DNA of 64,000 nt from Crocodylus rhombifer (Eukaryota; Chordata; Crocodylia; Crocodylidae). The stretch's first letter is position 1; each line of letters starts with the position of its first letter. Shown here one piece after another: positions 21,770-34,929 of the stretch. The DNA is taken from NCBI GenBank assembly GCA_038503035.1, contig JAVSML010001090.1, positions 124,001 through 188,000 on the forward strand, in the 5' to 3' direction. The position numbers were made by a program, and so were the translations under genes. The notes under the pieces were generated by a model that worked only from the letters and a program-made list of their open reading frames with translations, did no database searches and was not told where the DNA came from.

Positions 21770-21890
21770 AAGGATCAAACATCTTAGTTTACAAATGGAA
21801 ATTTGCACAGTAAGTACAGATCAGGGGGTAATATTTACAGCAATGATACCAGCTTACCAACTGAGCTATTGAATTCTGCCCTATTTTGAC
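21770..21890 (-). mobile_element. Possible tRNA-derived SINE relic
   Basis: On the minus strand, AATAGCTCAGTTGGTAAGCTGG is a very good tRNA D-arm/A-box sequence. The expected B box about 35-40 nt downstream is badly diverged (ACCCCCTGATCTG). The tail contains GATCCTTATAGATTT. Only the head is convincing. Confidence 0.4.
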
Positions 21891-21899
21891 TGTGTGGTT

Positions 21900-23528
21900 T
21901 CAAAGTGTAGTTTTATGAAGAATAGTCTAACCTAAGGTAATAAGGTGATTGGTGATATTTCTGACAGGAATCACTGTAACATCTTGGATATACACAGATG
22001 TCTAAAACTTGATCTGTCTGTTATTTTTACCTGACTTTCACATGTCCAGTTTGACCTATTCATTTCTAATCTGACCAATGAATTGCAGGTATCTTCAGTA
22101 AAAGGGACACTTAAAATTTTCATCCTCTTATTCTTTCTCCCAAGCAACTGACATCACTTCTGTCCTATCTGTAAAGAACAACAGTCAGTTAGCTCTCATT
22201 CAGTATCTCAGTCTTACCTAGAGACGAAGGCATTTTTGCTGATCTTACCAACAGTCCCAGTCTGTTCATTGAACATGAGAAGTGAAAAGTTGCAACACTG
22301 GAACAAGGTTATTATAACACTACATGTGAGATGTAGAGAAGTTTCCTGCCTCTGTAAAGATGGAGCCATGTAAAACCTTATAGAATTTTAATGTAGTGAC
22401 TAATAAATGGTGAATATTGAAGAACAAATATCCAGAATTTTTTTGGCTGAATATTTTGTTTAATGAAAGTTAGTTTAAGCACCCACGTTGCAAACACTCC
22501 TAATAATTGCTGGTCCTCTGAATATTTGCCAGTAACAAAGAACATGGTCCCACAGATGATAGCACAGAGTGCAGTTTGTTATCATTTTCAAAAATAGTCA
22601 TCCAGTTCTAATCTCATTTTATGCTTGGGCTCAACTCAGAGCTTTGGTCGGGTGGCATTCCACATAGTCCAGTCTTCAGGGGAATACTCACTGGCCTAAC
22701 CCTAACACTTTCTAAGTGTATCACTATTAAAACTGCTTATCCTGCCTCTGACCTTCCTAAGGGGTACAAAATATACAAATTAGGTGATACCTTTACTAAT
22801 TGTATACTTCAGAACCCTAGTATGTGGTATGCTTTTATAGCCTGCTCATCACTCAAGAGTCCCTATGTAATTAGCCCATCCTAACTGTTCCCTGACTGCC
22901 CCATGGAGACTCCAGAAAGTAGCAATGATTCTTGCTACACATTGTAGTATCAGTGTTTTGTTCCTTTCATGCTTTGCTCATGACCTCTACTGTTATCAGA
23001 GAAAGATCCAAACCATGTTTCTGAATTCTAGGTCCTGGATTCTGATCCCATGTCACAGATCAAGCCAACATAATACAATATGATACATGTGAACAGTAAA
23101 GCTGAATACCCTGAAGCTTCGGCAACTGTTTGTTTTCTGCAGGGATTTAAGAACTCTTTACATCTCAGAGTTGTTCACATCTAGGGGGTTATTCAACCTC
23201 TGAATATCTAGGAGTCAGTGCTTTGCTCTCTATGGCTAACTTCCCTGTTTTTAATGGAGTCTATTTCATTCCTGCTTGCAGTTTGAAACTAAGATTCAGT
23301 TTTGGAGAATGTCCTTAATGTGGCACGCTAATTTTTCAGTACTTTTTCTTCTAATAACTGTGGGCCAGATTCTCTGCCATTCATTAGGCATGTAAGTGGA
23401 CTTTGGGTGCCAGAGTATGATTCTATACTTTGCTTAGGTCCCTGAAAATCCATTATTGGAAAAGGTGGGTGGGCTGTCTCATCCTTGCTGCTTTTTCTAG
23501 GACTCAGTCTTAAAGGTAAGATGACTGT
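21900..23528. other. Gene-free sequence
   Basis: This is AT-rich DNA without a supported gene, repeat boundary or RNA. Confidence 0.5.
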
Positions 23529-23530
23529 GG

Positions 23531-23965
23531 GTGCGTCTACACATGCAATTAATACACCTGAATTTTTTTCACAGAAAATTCAGGGGCATTAAATTGTGCC
23601 CCCCACCCCCACGTAACTGTGCGGCTGTTGGGAGCAAATTTGCTCCCAACAAGAACAGTTCACTCCATGGACCTGATCTTTGCATGGCTAGGACACAGTT
23701 GTCCCAGCCCTCGGGACAGCTCCCCCCACATTTGGGCTTAGCTAGGAAGCAGCAGGCCTCCAGCTGCCTGGGCTGACCAGGAGCAAATTGTGTTACTGCA
23801 CAGTAGCTAATGTGCCATTAATCTAGTACCTGTATTTCCTGGTACTAGAAAACAGTGCATTAGCTTAATTTACTGCACATTAAGTCCCGTGCATGTGTAG
23901 AGGGTGATGCTTTACTACATGTTAGATTAGTCTAATGTGCAGTATAGGATCTCATTTAATCATAC
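23531..23965. mobile_element. MITE, GTCTACACATGC family
   Basis: The left end GTGGGTGCGTCTACACATGC and an inverted internal terminus GTGCATGTGTAGAGGGTGATGC near 23,890 enclose a GC-richer interior. TTAATACAC/TTAATTTACTGCACATTAA words match other members of the family. Confidence 0.55.
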
Positions 23966-23969
23966 CCAG

Positions 23970-25140
23970 TGTGTTACAAAAATAGATGCATTAATAGACT
24001 TTCAGACAACATCTCACTTAGGTGCCTAAGACTACTCAGATGCCAAATAGGTAGAATAGAATTTGGCCTTACATGGTAATAACAGATTTAACATATCAAA
24101 CCATGTTAATTACTAGATATGAGCCAATGCCAGAACCTGTGTCTAAGCTATTTTGAATTGTGCTTGGGTGAGTGACTGATCACTAACAGTTTCTGCATTT
24201 TTTGTACGGCATATAGAATTAAAATGGTCTTTTTTTTCTAATTCAGATTATGTTGAATCTTTTGAAATCATCGGAATGATTCCCCTTGAAAGGGCAGAAA
24301 TTCTGTGAGAAGAGGTTATCATATGAAATGTGTACTTTTCTAAATCTAAATTCATGGAGAACTATTAGAACCAAATCCAGACTCTAGTAATGATTCACTT
24401 TGAATCCAAAACTTAGCTCAAATCTAATCTACTAGTCACACTTGTTTCTTTAGCCCGATTTAAGACAACACATGGTATAAACTTAAGAATTTCATCATAA
24501 TGCAAAAAAAGAATCCTGTAATGCCACAGTTCAGCTGTAGGTGCTGCAAGGGGTTGAAATAGTTGGAAATGTTACCAGAGGCTCTTGCCATACCAGTGAG
24601 AGGAAGGTAAGCTGTGGAGCAGTGTGTTCAACCTAAACCTTGGTTATATAAAGCTCTTGGGTTATATTATAATCATAAATGTTCTAATTCTAGGCATTTG
24701 CCATATACTAATTTACATTTATTTAATTTTTTTTGCTTAATAATAACAGTAGATTGAAGAGAAGAAACTCTGTATATGGTGTTTAAGTAATAGGTATAAA
24801 CACATAGTAAATAAAGATAAAATGCATTCCCTCTAATCTGCATTACAGATGTCTCATCTGCAACATAAAACTTTTTTGCATATTTTGCTGTCAATCCAAG
24901 CAGACTCAATCCTCTACTGAAAAAATGTGTAATTGGAACCAGATTTGTGTGTGAGATGATCCCTGATCACCCAACTCATGCCGTGCTCTGCCTCTAAGAT
25001 ACCCTCCCTTTCTTCTCACCTGCCACATCTTGATGTCCTTAATGGATTGAAATGTAGGCATCTTAAGGGTCCTAGAACAAGCCTCAACCTGTCTAATAGA
25101 TAGCAGATCCCTCCTGGACTCCTCCGGTCTCAATTCTGCC
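23970..25140. other. Gene-free sequence
   Basis: This is AT-rich, with no supported feature on either strand. Confidence 0.5.
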
Positions 25141-25159
25141 TTTAAAATGAGTGGGCACT

Positions 25160-25605
25160 CTCAGGAGAGAGGTGTCAGTACCTCAGGGCACCTGTATAGC
25201 CTTAAAAGCTAATCACGTGGCTCTGATCTCTCCTTACTAGCCTGATAGAGATTTTTTGGGCTGATACCAATGCCCAATTTTTAACAAGCCATATCAGCTG
25301 ATACTGATCCAATAGCCAATATGCAGCCGGGCTGCTTGCAGAGTAGCATCCAGCTGGAAAGTCTGTTGTGACAGAAGGGGCATGGAGGTGATAGATCAAG
25401 GCCCCTGCGGTGAGGGAGGGAGTGGGGCAGGGGCAGGCACTGCACAGCTGTGGTAGGGTGGAGTGTGGGACAGAGCCATGGCTCATCCGGGGGATGTGGG
25501 GATAGGAGCAGTTCTCGCCACTGCATGCACGCCGGGAGGGCATGGGGGGCATGTGGCCCCTGGATCTGCATGAGGGGTGAGGGCAGGCTGACACTGTTGT
25601 TACCA
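25160..25605 (-). mobile_element. Non-autonomous DNA element, minus copy (GATACTGATCCAATA family)
   Basis: The reverse complement of this segment aligns block by block with 27,785-28,095. Shared blocks are CAGCCTGCCCTC-CCCCTCATG, CATGCCCTC, ATGCATGCAG, GCTCTGTCCCA and GCATATTGG...GGATCAG. The element has repeated GATA/GATC-type words near one end. No transposase is present. Confidence 0.6.
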
Positions 25606-25639
25606 GATTTGCCTGCTACTTTGGGGTGTGCTCATTTAT

Positions 25640-27480
25640 TAGGGCTAGGGTCTTGGTAATTCTATTAATGTGCTGCTTGTGTTACTGGTGTTTCTATACA
25701 GAGCTGTATCTCTCCCCCTGCAAGCCCTCACCCCCAGTGGAGCTATCTTGCAGGACTCAGTTCAGTAGGTCTGGGTTCCTCCAGTCCCCAAATCAGTCAT
25801 ACACACAAACACACACAGATTAACGTGACTCGCCTCACCTGGCCGGGTTGATCAGCATGGACAGGCTGACACCCTCCTATGCCAAGAATCAGTTCATCAG
25901 AGCAACAATAACTACAGTCCAACACAAGCACACAGTTAAACAGAGTACCTCTGAATCTGGCTGGGTGTCCAGATGACACCCTCATGGGCCAGCATTCAGT
26001 TCATTAGGGCACATCTGAGCCAGACTGGGTCAATCAGCCTGTTCAAGCTGATCCCCTTATGTGTTTCAAACTCAGCACATCTGGATCTTTTAGCTTCTTG
26101 ATGAGCAGACCCCACAGTATTTCTGGGCTTCACCGGGACCTTTAGCTTAGGTAAAAGGAGCATTGTTGCATAGCAAGTGGGGAAAGAGAAGTAAAGAAGG
26201 AAAAATACACCCAATTACCACCAGTTTGACTATAAAAGTTATTTATTGCTAAGTAGATGAAATATATAATGACACTAGTAGTAATAGACATGCAAAAGAA
26301 AAACAAGCACAAACAGTTACAGTATTAGCTTGGTTTCACTAAGTATTTGGGGAAACCTAGCTCAAACTTAACTAATACAGTTGAAATTCAGAAATCTATG
26401 CTTAGAGAGAGAGAAGAGAGAGAGCGAGCTGGGATCTCACCAGTCCAAGGTACTAGGGTTGCAAAGCTGACAGGTTAAAGTTCTTAGCATGATCCTTGAA
26501 GGGAGATGATCTGCCTCCTTCAGCCTCTCCAGAAGAAAGTGGGTGGTGTCAGCACACACACTGCTGCTTCTTCTACAGATTTTTATACCCTCAGTTCAGC
26601 TTCTTTCAATCATTCTCAATAGTGTAAATCAAATTGTCTTTTCTATTGACAAGGGGTTATCTGATTGGAACATCTCAGGAACCTGACTGATACTCAGGAA
26701 ACACATACTTAGGAGCCAGCTTATCATTCCTATGGATAGCACATATACTTGATGGGATATCTCCTGGTGTCTTCAGAAACAATAGATTGCAGCATCAGGT
26801 TTTTGAATTTTTACTTGCTGTGAACAAGCCTCAGCTTAGCATGACTTTTCCAGATCTTACTACAGACTTACTACAGATCTTTTAATAGACTTCAGGCAAT
26901 TATTGGAGTGTTCATAACCTGTTGTGGAGAGGACTTCCACCAGTCGTCTCGGGAAAAGTATGATAACACTTGTGGACAGGACTCCAACGGGCTGGACACT
27001 GTGATGAACCCTGTACCATTGTTCAAATGTTATCCATACCCACTCTGACTTGGTATATTGCCTCAGCATTCCCTAACCTGGCAACCGAGTTTTAGCCAAT
27101 TAAGTTTACAGAGGCCTTCCATAGTGGGACCAGGGAATGTACGGCCTGAGATGCCTAGTAAACTTACTTTTGCTTGGAGGTGTGTGGGGGGGGGGAGGGG
27201 AGGAAAAGTTCTTTGTAAATCCAGATTAGAACTTGTCTGATAAATGCTGAGCTGGGTGTGGGGGTTGATCAGCATTTGGAGCACAGATTCCCCATCATGC
27301 AGTGCTCCCCTGCTTCGCTGATCCCAGAATTCACTGCAGTCTCTGCTTCAGGTTTTCTGTTCTCCATCTCTCATGTAAATGAATGGTCATCTGGTTCCAT
27401 CCCAAATGCAAATGAGACCTAGGGCAGTTGTTTCACTCTTGTCACCCTTATCTGGAGGGTTTTAGGTGTGTCTCTCACTG
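25640..27480 (-). mobile_element. Possible LTR-type element, minus strand
   Basis: On the minus strand there is a TATA-like GGTATAAAAAT (about 26,582-26,592) and, about 340 bp downstream, a poly(A)-like AATAAATAA (about 26,237-26,246). The surrounding sequence is repeat-like but has no recognisable protein domain and no second copy in the window. An LTR is only one reading. Confidence 0.25.
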
Positions 27481-27559
27481 CATTTTAATCAGTTTCTGTT
27501 TAGGTGGGGGGGATTCTTTGTGAGTCAGACAGTTTGCATCCTGTGTCAGGGTTCCCCAA

Positions 27560-28098
27560 GAACATGGGGCTGACAGGTAACACTGTGGGCTGGGGCCAGG
27601 GCAGTGCCAAGCTCTTCCTGGTGGGGGCCTGGGCCAGGCTGCACTCAGGGTTGGTGCTGGAGGGGGGCTATAGGGGGCTTCAGCCACCCTAAAATTTACC
27701 ATAGCCCCACCATAGCAGCACTGCCACTGCCTGCCCCAAGCACAGCCTGGCCCATCCTCCCACCAGGAAGAGCTTGGCGCAGCCCTAGCCCCAGCCTGCA
27801 ATGGCAGCCTGCCCTCGCCCCTCATGTAGATCTGGGGGCACATGATTCCAATGCCCTCTCAGGATGCATGCAGCAGTGGGTGCTGCCCCCCATTTCCCAT
27901 GCCCCCCCGAAAAGCCGCTTATGACTCTGTCCCATGCTTTGCCTCCATTGTGCAGCACCTACCCCAGCCCCATTATGAGCCACAGTGTTGGCTACATCAG
28001 CCAAAAAAAAGCCAATTGCTGATGCAGTCAATTTTCCTCTTGTTGGTGCTGATCCAATATGCAACTGATGTATCAGTGCACCTCTACCCCTTACATCA
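27560..28098 (+). mobile_element. Non-autonomous DNA element, plus copy (partner of 25,160-25,605)
   Basis: It shares the blocks listed for the partner in opposite orientation and ends with GATCCAATATGCAACTGATG then TATCAGTGCACCTCTACCCC, which looks like a terminus. The left 200 bp (27,560-27,780) have no counterpart in the partner and contain their own inverted words (CTTCCTGGTGGG / CCCACCAGGAAG). Confidence 0.55.
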
Positions 28099-28169
28099 TA
28101 CCTATGCCTCACAGATGTAGTCATTCCCTTGTCAGGGGCTTGGCCTTCTCAGCCTCCATCACTTTTCTC

Positions 28170-28842
28170 TTTCTGAGCCTTCTAGTCCAGGTCCACTCCA
28201 AGATGGACATAAGCTGCAAATGCGAGGAAGCGGTCAGTAAGGCTAACCACAACTTGTCATGCATCTATAGATGCATCGCAAGCAGGTCCAAGGAGGTGAT
28301 CTTTCTTCTCTATATGGCACTGGTCAGGCCACAGTTGAAATACTGCATCCAGTTCTGGGTGCCAAACTTTAAGAAGAATGTGGCTATCCTTGAGAGGGTC
28401 CAAAGGAGGGCCACTCACATGGTCAGGGGTCAGCAGGCCAGGCCCTACGAAGATATATTAAAGGGCCTGAATCTATTCAGCCTCCACAAGAGAAGACTGA
28501 GAAGGGATCTGGTGGCCATCTATAAATTCACCGGGGGGACCAGTGGAAAATAGGTTCCCCTGTCCACCACCTGGGATAACAAGGAATAATGGTCACAAAT
28601 TGATTGAGAGCAGGTTCAGGATTGATATCAGGAGGCATTACTTTATGGTTATGGCTGTCAGGCTCTGGAATGGGCTCCCAAGGGTGGTGGTGCTCTCCCC
28701 TACCTTGGGGATCTTCAAGAGGAGGTTGGATAGATATCTGGCTGGGGTATTATGATTCTAGCACTTGTTTCTGCCCAGGGCAGGGGGTCAGACTCAATGA
28801 TCTGTTCATGTCCCTTCTGACCTTATAAACTATGAAACTGTA
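28170..28842 (+). mobile_element. CR1: CR1 LINE, 3' part, plus strand
   Basis: The C-terminal part of ORF2 is readable: SKMD..., KANHNLSCIYRC, EVIFLLYMALVRPQLKYCIQ, ERVQRRATHM, a frameshift at about 28,550, then GITRNNGHKL and LFKRRLDRYLAGVL-like residues, with the stop at 28,753-28,755. The 3' UTR has GCCCAGGGCAGGGGGTCAGACT and ends in AAACTATGAAACTG. The copy is 5'-truncated at about 28,170, after the RT catalytic boxes. Confidence 0.9.
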
Positions 28843-28844
28843 CT

Positions 28845-29640
28845 TTACCTGGCTTATAGGCTTGCATCTTGATTATGTTGCTTCCTGGCCTCCTGGCCTT
28901 ATCTCTGCCCTTCTCTGGGCAACGAGCCTGCCTTGGCTTTGTCTGGGACCCTGGCCCTATCTGGATTGAGTTGTGTTAAATTGCAGTTCTTCCCTAAGCT
29001 TCCACCCTAGAAGGCTCAAGCCCATGCTGTGTCCTAGGCCCCCTTAGCCCTAGACAGGATCAGGATAATCTGGTGCCCTTGGGCACTACTGGGACCTCTG
29101 TACCATCCCTGCTAGTCCCAAACAGCTGGTAAATTGTAATAAAGGAATAAGCCCTTTGGCTATCACACCAATTAACCCATTCTGGGTCTGTATGTAAACA
29201 GTGGCTGCCTGTCTTTTCAACCAAGGTTTCACTTATTTTGGGTCACATTGTTCTGCAAGGCAGCAGCATTCTGTTTGCCTCTCCTAAAGTATCACCAGTT
29301 CAGTTTGAAGCTCTCCTGGCCCTTCCTGCTCTGGAGCTCCTTCCACTGCAGTCTCCAGGGCCAGACTGATTGCTGTGGCTCAGGCTCTGGACTTAGATGG
29401 CTTGAAGCTGAGCCACATGTTTTGGCCATGTGGCTGCCATAGGTGTTTTCTTAGCTTGCTGAATAGCCTCCAGTGAAGCTTGTTGCTGCTGTTCTCACTG
29501 CTGCAGCAGGGCCCATGCTTCCCAAACAGGGTTCTGTCTTTCTGGATTATTGCAGAGTGACCAGCCCTGTGATAGGCACTCCTGGCTTCCACATCTTCCC
29601 CTAGCTTGCTATTTTCCTTGTAGCTAATTTGCCTGCTACT
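28845..29640. other. GC-rich repeat-like sequence, unclassified
   Basis: It contains C/T-rich phrases such as CTTGGCTTTGTCTGGGACC and CTGGCCCTATCTGG. It is repeat-like in composition, but no second copy was located in the window and no domain is visible. Confidence 0.3.
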
Positions 29641-32600
29641 CTTTTCCCCTCAAATAACAGGAGCCTTCTGGCTTTGTGTTACAGTTATAAATTGACAGAT
29701 TAAATCAGAAATATAATTGCGGTATGTCTCCAGCATTCTCTTTTTTCTCGTTTACACATTCCTTGATAACCAATACTCTGTTTACAAGTAGTATCCTACT
29801 AATTTTCAACATCATTTTTCCAAATGTGGAGGGGTTTTGCAAGTTTACATATGTGACAAGTCCAAATAGGTTGATTCTAGGCCCACTGATGTCAATAGCA
29901 GTTGTCCCATTGATTTCAAAGGCACTGGAATTTTACCTTATGTATGATGATGCCATAACTTTACAATGTAATATCCTTGTGATTCAACAATAATTTTTCA
30001 GATTTAACTGTTTCACTTGAATAAAATGGTGGTTGTGTCATATTGAAAATTATTAAAATATGTTAAAATTATAGTTAGAATGTAGGAAGATGTTTTCCAA
30101 AACTATACATGTTTTTGGCCTTAAGCTTAAGATAAATTCCAAACATATAAAGGAATAACTCTAGTCTGAATGAGGAAAGCCAAGAAAAGCCATTAAAAGG
30201 TCTGTCAATTTTTCAGGCAATGTCAATATTAATTAGTTGAAAATGGGAATATTTGCAGCAAGTATATGGGATAAGGGCACCCCTGTGCTTATGGGTAAAG
30301 TTAATGAGGTTTCTGACTTCTTACCTGTAGTGACAGATGTTCTTGGAGAAAGATGTCCCCCACTCTGACGTTAGGATTTCTTCTTCAGGAACCCCTGAGT
30401 AAACTGTCCCTTTTCAAGCATCCCATTTCACTGAAGTGCATTATACATTAGTATCATGAGACCCAGTACTCATCAGCTGGGTTGATGCTTTTTCTGCTTT
30501 AAATTACAGGGTCATTAGGGAACTTCCTTTCAGTTGCAATACAGAGTTATAAACTTCAGGAACAAAATATATATCCTCTCCGCAGTGTTCTGTGCTTTTC
30601 CTTTGTTTCTTTTCTTTTACATTTACCTAAGAAAATATATCAGTGTTGTGCTATCTTATTATCAGGTTTGTTTTTTCAGCATGTTTGCGAACATTGTCCT
30701 TTGTGTTTGTGTCAGTAAATTTATAGTGTGACTCCATCAGCCAATGCCGCCTCTCCTGAAAAAGGAAGACAGACCTCTTGGTTTGACTGCTATATTTTCA
30801 AATGATCAGGTGTCGTTTTGCCTTTTATGTAAGTCTCTGGGATTTGTTCCCTCTGATGAATCTTTGCATGTTGATTTAGTATTATGACATGATTCTGTCA
30901 GTTTGTTGCCCATACTTTATAGGTAGTCTACTAGAAGAAGTTACTCAGCAGAAATTTATATATATAAAAACTGGGTTAGGAAATTGACATAACTCTTCTT
31001 CAGACAATATAGTAAAAGTATGTTTTATATGTATATGTTGTCCTTAATATACAGTATTACAAATACTTTTTTTACAAGGAGGGGAAAAACCATAAACTAA
31101 ACAGAAGATGACAGTTGTAAGGTAAGCTTTAAAGATGATGGGGGGAACCCTTCTGTCTTGGTGGTACAGCACTAAAAGCAAGGCAAATTGGAAAATAATC
31201 AATTGGAAGGTAAAGATGTAAAACTTGAATGATTTTATTGTTGCATGGTCTAATTAAGAGAGCTGTAATTTTTCAGATTTCAAGATGAAAATATTTGCTT
31301 GCTGCCTGTTAAGGACCTTTACATCAATACAAGTTTAAGGACTGGAATTGGAAGATGTTTTAACCTTAAGAGAACAGTATACATAGTCAGTGGCAGAATT
31401 TAAACTGGCACATTCTTCAGAATCTTAAGTACTAGTTCAAAAGCTCGTCTATGGCCTTGTCATCATTTTATGGTATACAGTGTTTTGGAGAGACTCACCG
31501 ATGCTGCTCTAGACAACTGTCTTATCAATGTATCCACATGCATCTCTAATGAAATTTAATAACCTTCCAGATTACTTTCCTTTAACAGGTTGGAGAATAG
31601 AAAATAAATTATGTTTTCAGTTAATAGAACCCCTTATCTCCAGGGAAATGAAGAGGGGAAAAACTGAAAACTTAAAGTTATAGGGTGTTTTCCAAAAAAT
31701 ATAGACATAATCAAAATATTTAGAGAAAATATATGTACCCAGTATAAACAAATGATTTTATTTAAGTGTGAAAGGACTCCCCAGTTATTTGCTTCACCCT
31801 TCTACAAACACATTAGGAACATTTTTTGTAGGAAGTATTGCTTAAGGTCTTGGAGCCTCACTAACTTAAAAGGAGTATGACAATTTCTGCATAGTAAACC
31901 ACTCAATAGGAATTGAAATTCAGTCTTTCCATTCCTTCAGTTGCTTTGAAACAGCTTTAAAAGCCTTGCCAGTCAAAAAAATCTGATTTCTTTACAAACA
32001 TTAATAAAATATACTATCTTTGTTGTGGAGTAGACATGATTTCCATTTTATAGATTAGCAAATTGAGGCACAACAGCTGATTTTACCTGTTGTTATACAG
32101 GGAGTCAGTGGCAGACTAGATATTAGGAAAAAACATAATTTAAATATAATTATTTAGAACGTTCAGAGAGAGAATGGGGGAATATAAAATGCTTACATTT
32201 TTACCATTGAAGGCAGGGCTGTTAAGCCATTTTGATCCCCTGGGTGACATCCAGACTCTTAGGCTCTTTGGGAGCTAGATTCAGACCCGCCTCTTGTGAT
32301 AAGATGAGTAGTGGTGGCAGCTGGATAAGTGGCATTAGGGAGCCAGAGAGGTTGACACAGCCCTCGCTCACTCCCCATCACTGAAATCCATCCCTAGTGA
32401 GGCTTCTCACTTCAGAGGTTGGTAGTGAGCTCCACCCCCAAATTCTTATCTGCAGGAACCCTATGGACTAGTGTTCAACCTCCTTGATTTAAGGGATCTG
32501 AAAATGCATATTTTTTGTAGACTACTAAGGAAAAAGAGCATCAGAAATTATTGACTATATAGAAGTGTTGTGGTTGTGCTGTATTCTAGCATCTACATAA

Positions 32601-34450
32601 TAGCATCACAACTATCTGAAATCCATTTATGATCTAAATATACCCTCTCTTCCTCCATTTTCCTAATTCTTTTTCATATCTAAGTGGTTCACTGGCAAAG
32701 TAGAGGAAATGAAAGTACCCACAGTATAAAGCCAAATGTCAGATAGTGGCTCTCTCTAAGTTACTCTTGTGCTGTGCTTTTTCTAGAACATCAGATTACT
32801 GTCTTCTAGCCTTGCTATTTGTGAACATTCCCTTAAGATCATTACGAAACCTTAAGCTACAAGACAAAATTCATCTGACAAGGGGAACATCGTTCAGTAG
32901 ACCATGTCTGAACATTTAAGGGGAAAAAAGTCTGCAATTCTAGTTCCTGTGTATCACATACAGGAACTGTAGCCCTTGTCAGCTGCCCTTAAGTTCAGTT
33001 GCAATAGCTACTGCCATGGCATGAAGAAGGAAATGCAGAAAGCTTTCAAGCAGCTGTCTCTTGTGCTTCTGAGCTGCAGGCAAAATACTTTTTTCCTTAC
33101 CCCTGTTTCTCCAATACTCTACTCAGTGCCTCATGTACTTTGATTAGACTGGTACCTCCCCAGCTGGGAAAAACCTGAGTTTAATTTTTGTTTCCTATTG
33201 GCAAAAAAAAGCCATAGATAAACTTGTCCTATAGCTATCTTTTCCAAAACAGGCTAAAATAGTCACAATTGTAGCTTCAAGATATTGTTTCAGAAATGTT
33301 AGGCTCTTTTTACTTCAGGAGGCAGGAAGCAAGTGTTAGTCAGTGGTTTATGGGAGTGAGCAAAGAGGCTGATTCTTGGACCCACCAAGGAAATAACAAA
33401 TACAATTAAAAGGAGAGAGATGTTCACTAATCTTTTCCATGGCAGAATGGTCAGAGAGCTTTTTTCACTTTCATTTGGTTTTTGACTCAATGGCAATAGG
33501 AGCTGCACAGCATGAGACTATACAGGAATAAAAGAGTATCAGAGAAGAGAGAAAAAGAAAACAAAAGCAGAATGCGGAAATGAAAGGGACTGTAAAACCT
33601 GTCTCAAAAAAGGCAAAGTGAAAAAAATTAAACAACAAATATTTTAAAGAAAGACTATTATAAAGGAGACATTTCTTAAAATGGACAGTGCAACAATAAA
33701 TTGGTACTAATGTTTTCTCTCCAAGAGGTCTCAGAAAGGTAACAGTCAGCTGCTGATACACTTCAGTTTGTCTCCCCAATAAAGTCTTCAGAAGACCCGA
33801 TCTCTCTCTCATCTGCCACTCTGAGCACTTATCTGCATCTGAGTCACAGAGACAGTGAGAACAGAGCTGGTCAACATGTTTTGTTTTGGTTTTTTTAACT
33901 AGATGATTGGAACAGAAGCTTTTCATTCAACTGTACCAGTTTTCCACCTTTTCTTTAGGAACATTTTCTTAGGTTTCTGGTAAAAACTAGACACTCCCAC
34001 CTGAGGTGTAAGAGAACTGCAGAGAAGGTATTCGAACATTTTTTTCTCAGTTCTAGGTAGGTGCCCTAATCATCAATTGGCTGTCAATGGTGAAGGAAAA
34101 GAGGAGAGAAATTAATACTGAAAGAGAGAGAAGTGGATGAGAAAAATTTTGAAAGTTCAAAGCTTCACAAGACAACACAATTTCTTGCTCATCTTATGCA
34201 GAAGCCTCAAGTCCTATTGCCAGCATTAAACCAATACAGACCTTAGTTGCAACTCATTTTTAGGAGAGTGCAGGGACCTTGATGTCTTATTGCTTACAGA
34301 TAATCAGCAGCTGGATGAATTCAATAAGCAACTGTTGATCTTCTGGATCATAGGGTACACATAACAGGTCTAGTCAGATGCCTGATGAATCTGCAGCTGA
34401 CAAGCCCAATTCAAGAATGACATAGTTTATTACAAGTTTCACAGATCCAC
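29640..34450. other. Long AT-rich gene-free stretch
   Basis: This is the largest stretch without a recognisable repeat. Reading frames (for example 33,471-33,926 on minus) look like translated AT-rich DNA with Phe/Leu/Ser/Cys excess. I see nothing supportable as an exon. Confidence 0.55.
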
Positions 34451-34452
34451 AT

Positions 34453-34870
34453 TGTTAGACCCTGACTCCATGCAGTGCCCAGTGACTAGGAAGACAAGGA
34501 TCCAATTGCCCAAGAATCCTGTTACTCATTAGCCAGAGCAAGCAGGGAGGAAACACCAGCACACATTGCTCACAACAGCTTTATTTAGAATAGAGACAGT
34601 TTTGGACTAGCTCCCAAAAAACCAACTAACTGGGGAGCTGCTCTGAACAATAGTTCTTTTCACATTTTATACACCTTAGTTTATGATCATTAATATTTGC
34701 TCTGCCTCTGTCCCTCCTATTGTTCCACCCATTTCTCCTCCCTTTTCAAGCTCCGCCTCTGTTTACTGTTTACTTCACTAGCGTGGAATTGCCTATGCAT
34801 TTCATTCATTTACATGCCTCTCTGCTAAGAGCGGGTGTATAAGGCTTTGACCTCCGCTTCTCTCCGTCAC
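34453..34870 (-). mobile_element. Endogenous-retrovirus-type LTR, minus strand (partner of 12,568-13,299)
   Basis: The plus strand begins TGTTAGACCCTGACTCC, the reverse complement of an LTR 3' end GGAGTCAGGGTCTAACA. The poly(A) signal lies at 34,580-34,585 as TTTATT. Ordered blocks match the 12.6-kb copy. The 5' half of the LTR is missing beyond about 34,870, and no retroviral gene adjoins it. Confidence 0.65.
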
Positions 34871-34929
34871 TTGCTGGAACTATGACCCATGCCCGAGGCT
34901 CTGGCTTTCCACCCTGATTACCATGTTTT

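Noticed and set aside
33471..33926. 151-codon open frame on minus with a hydrophobic stretch
   Set aside because: The Phe/Cys/Leu-rich composition follows from AT-rich DNA; no start context, splice signals or domain are convincing.
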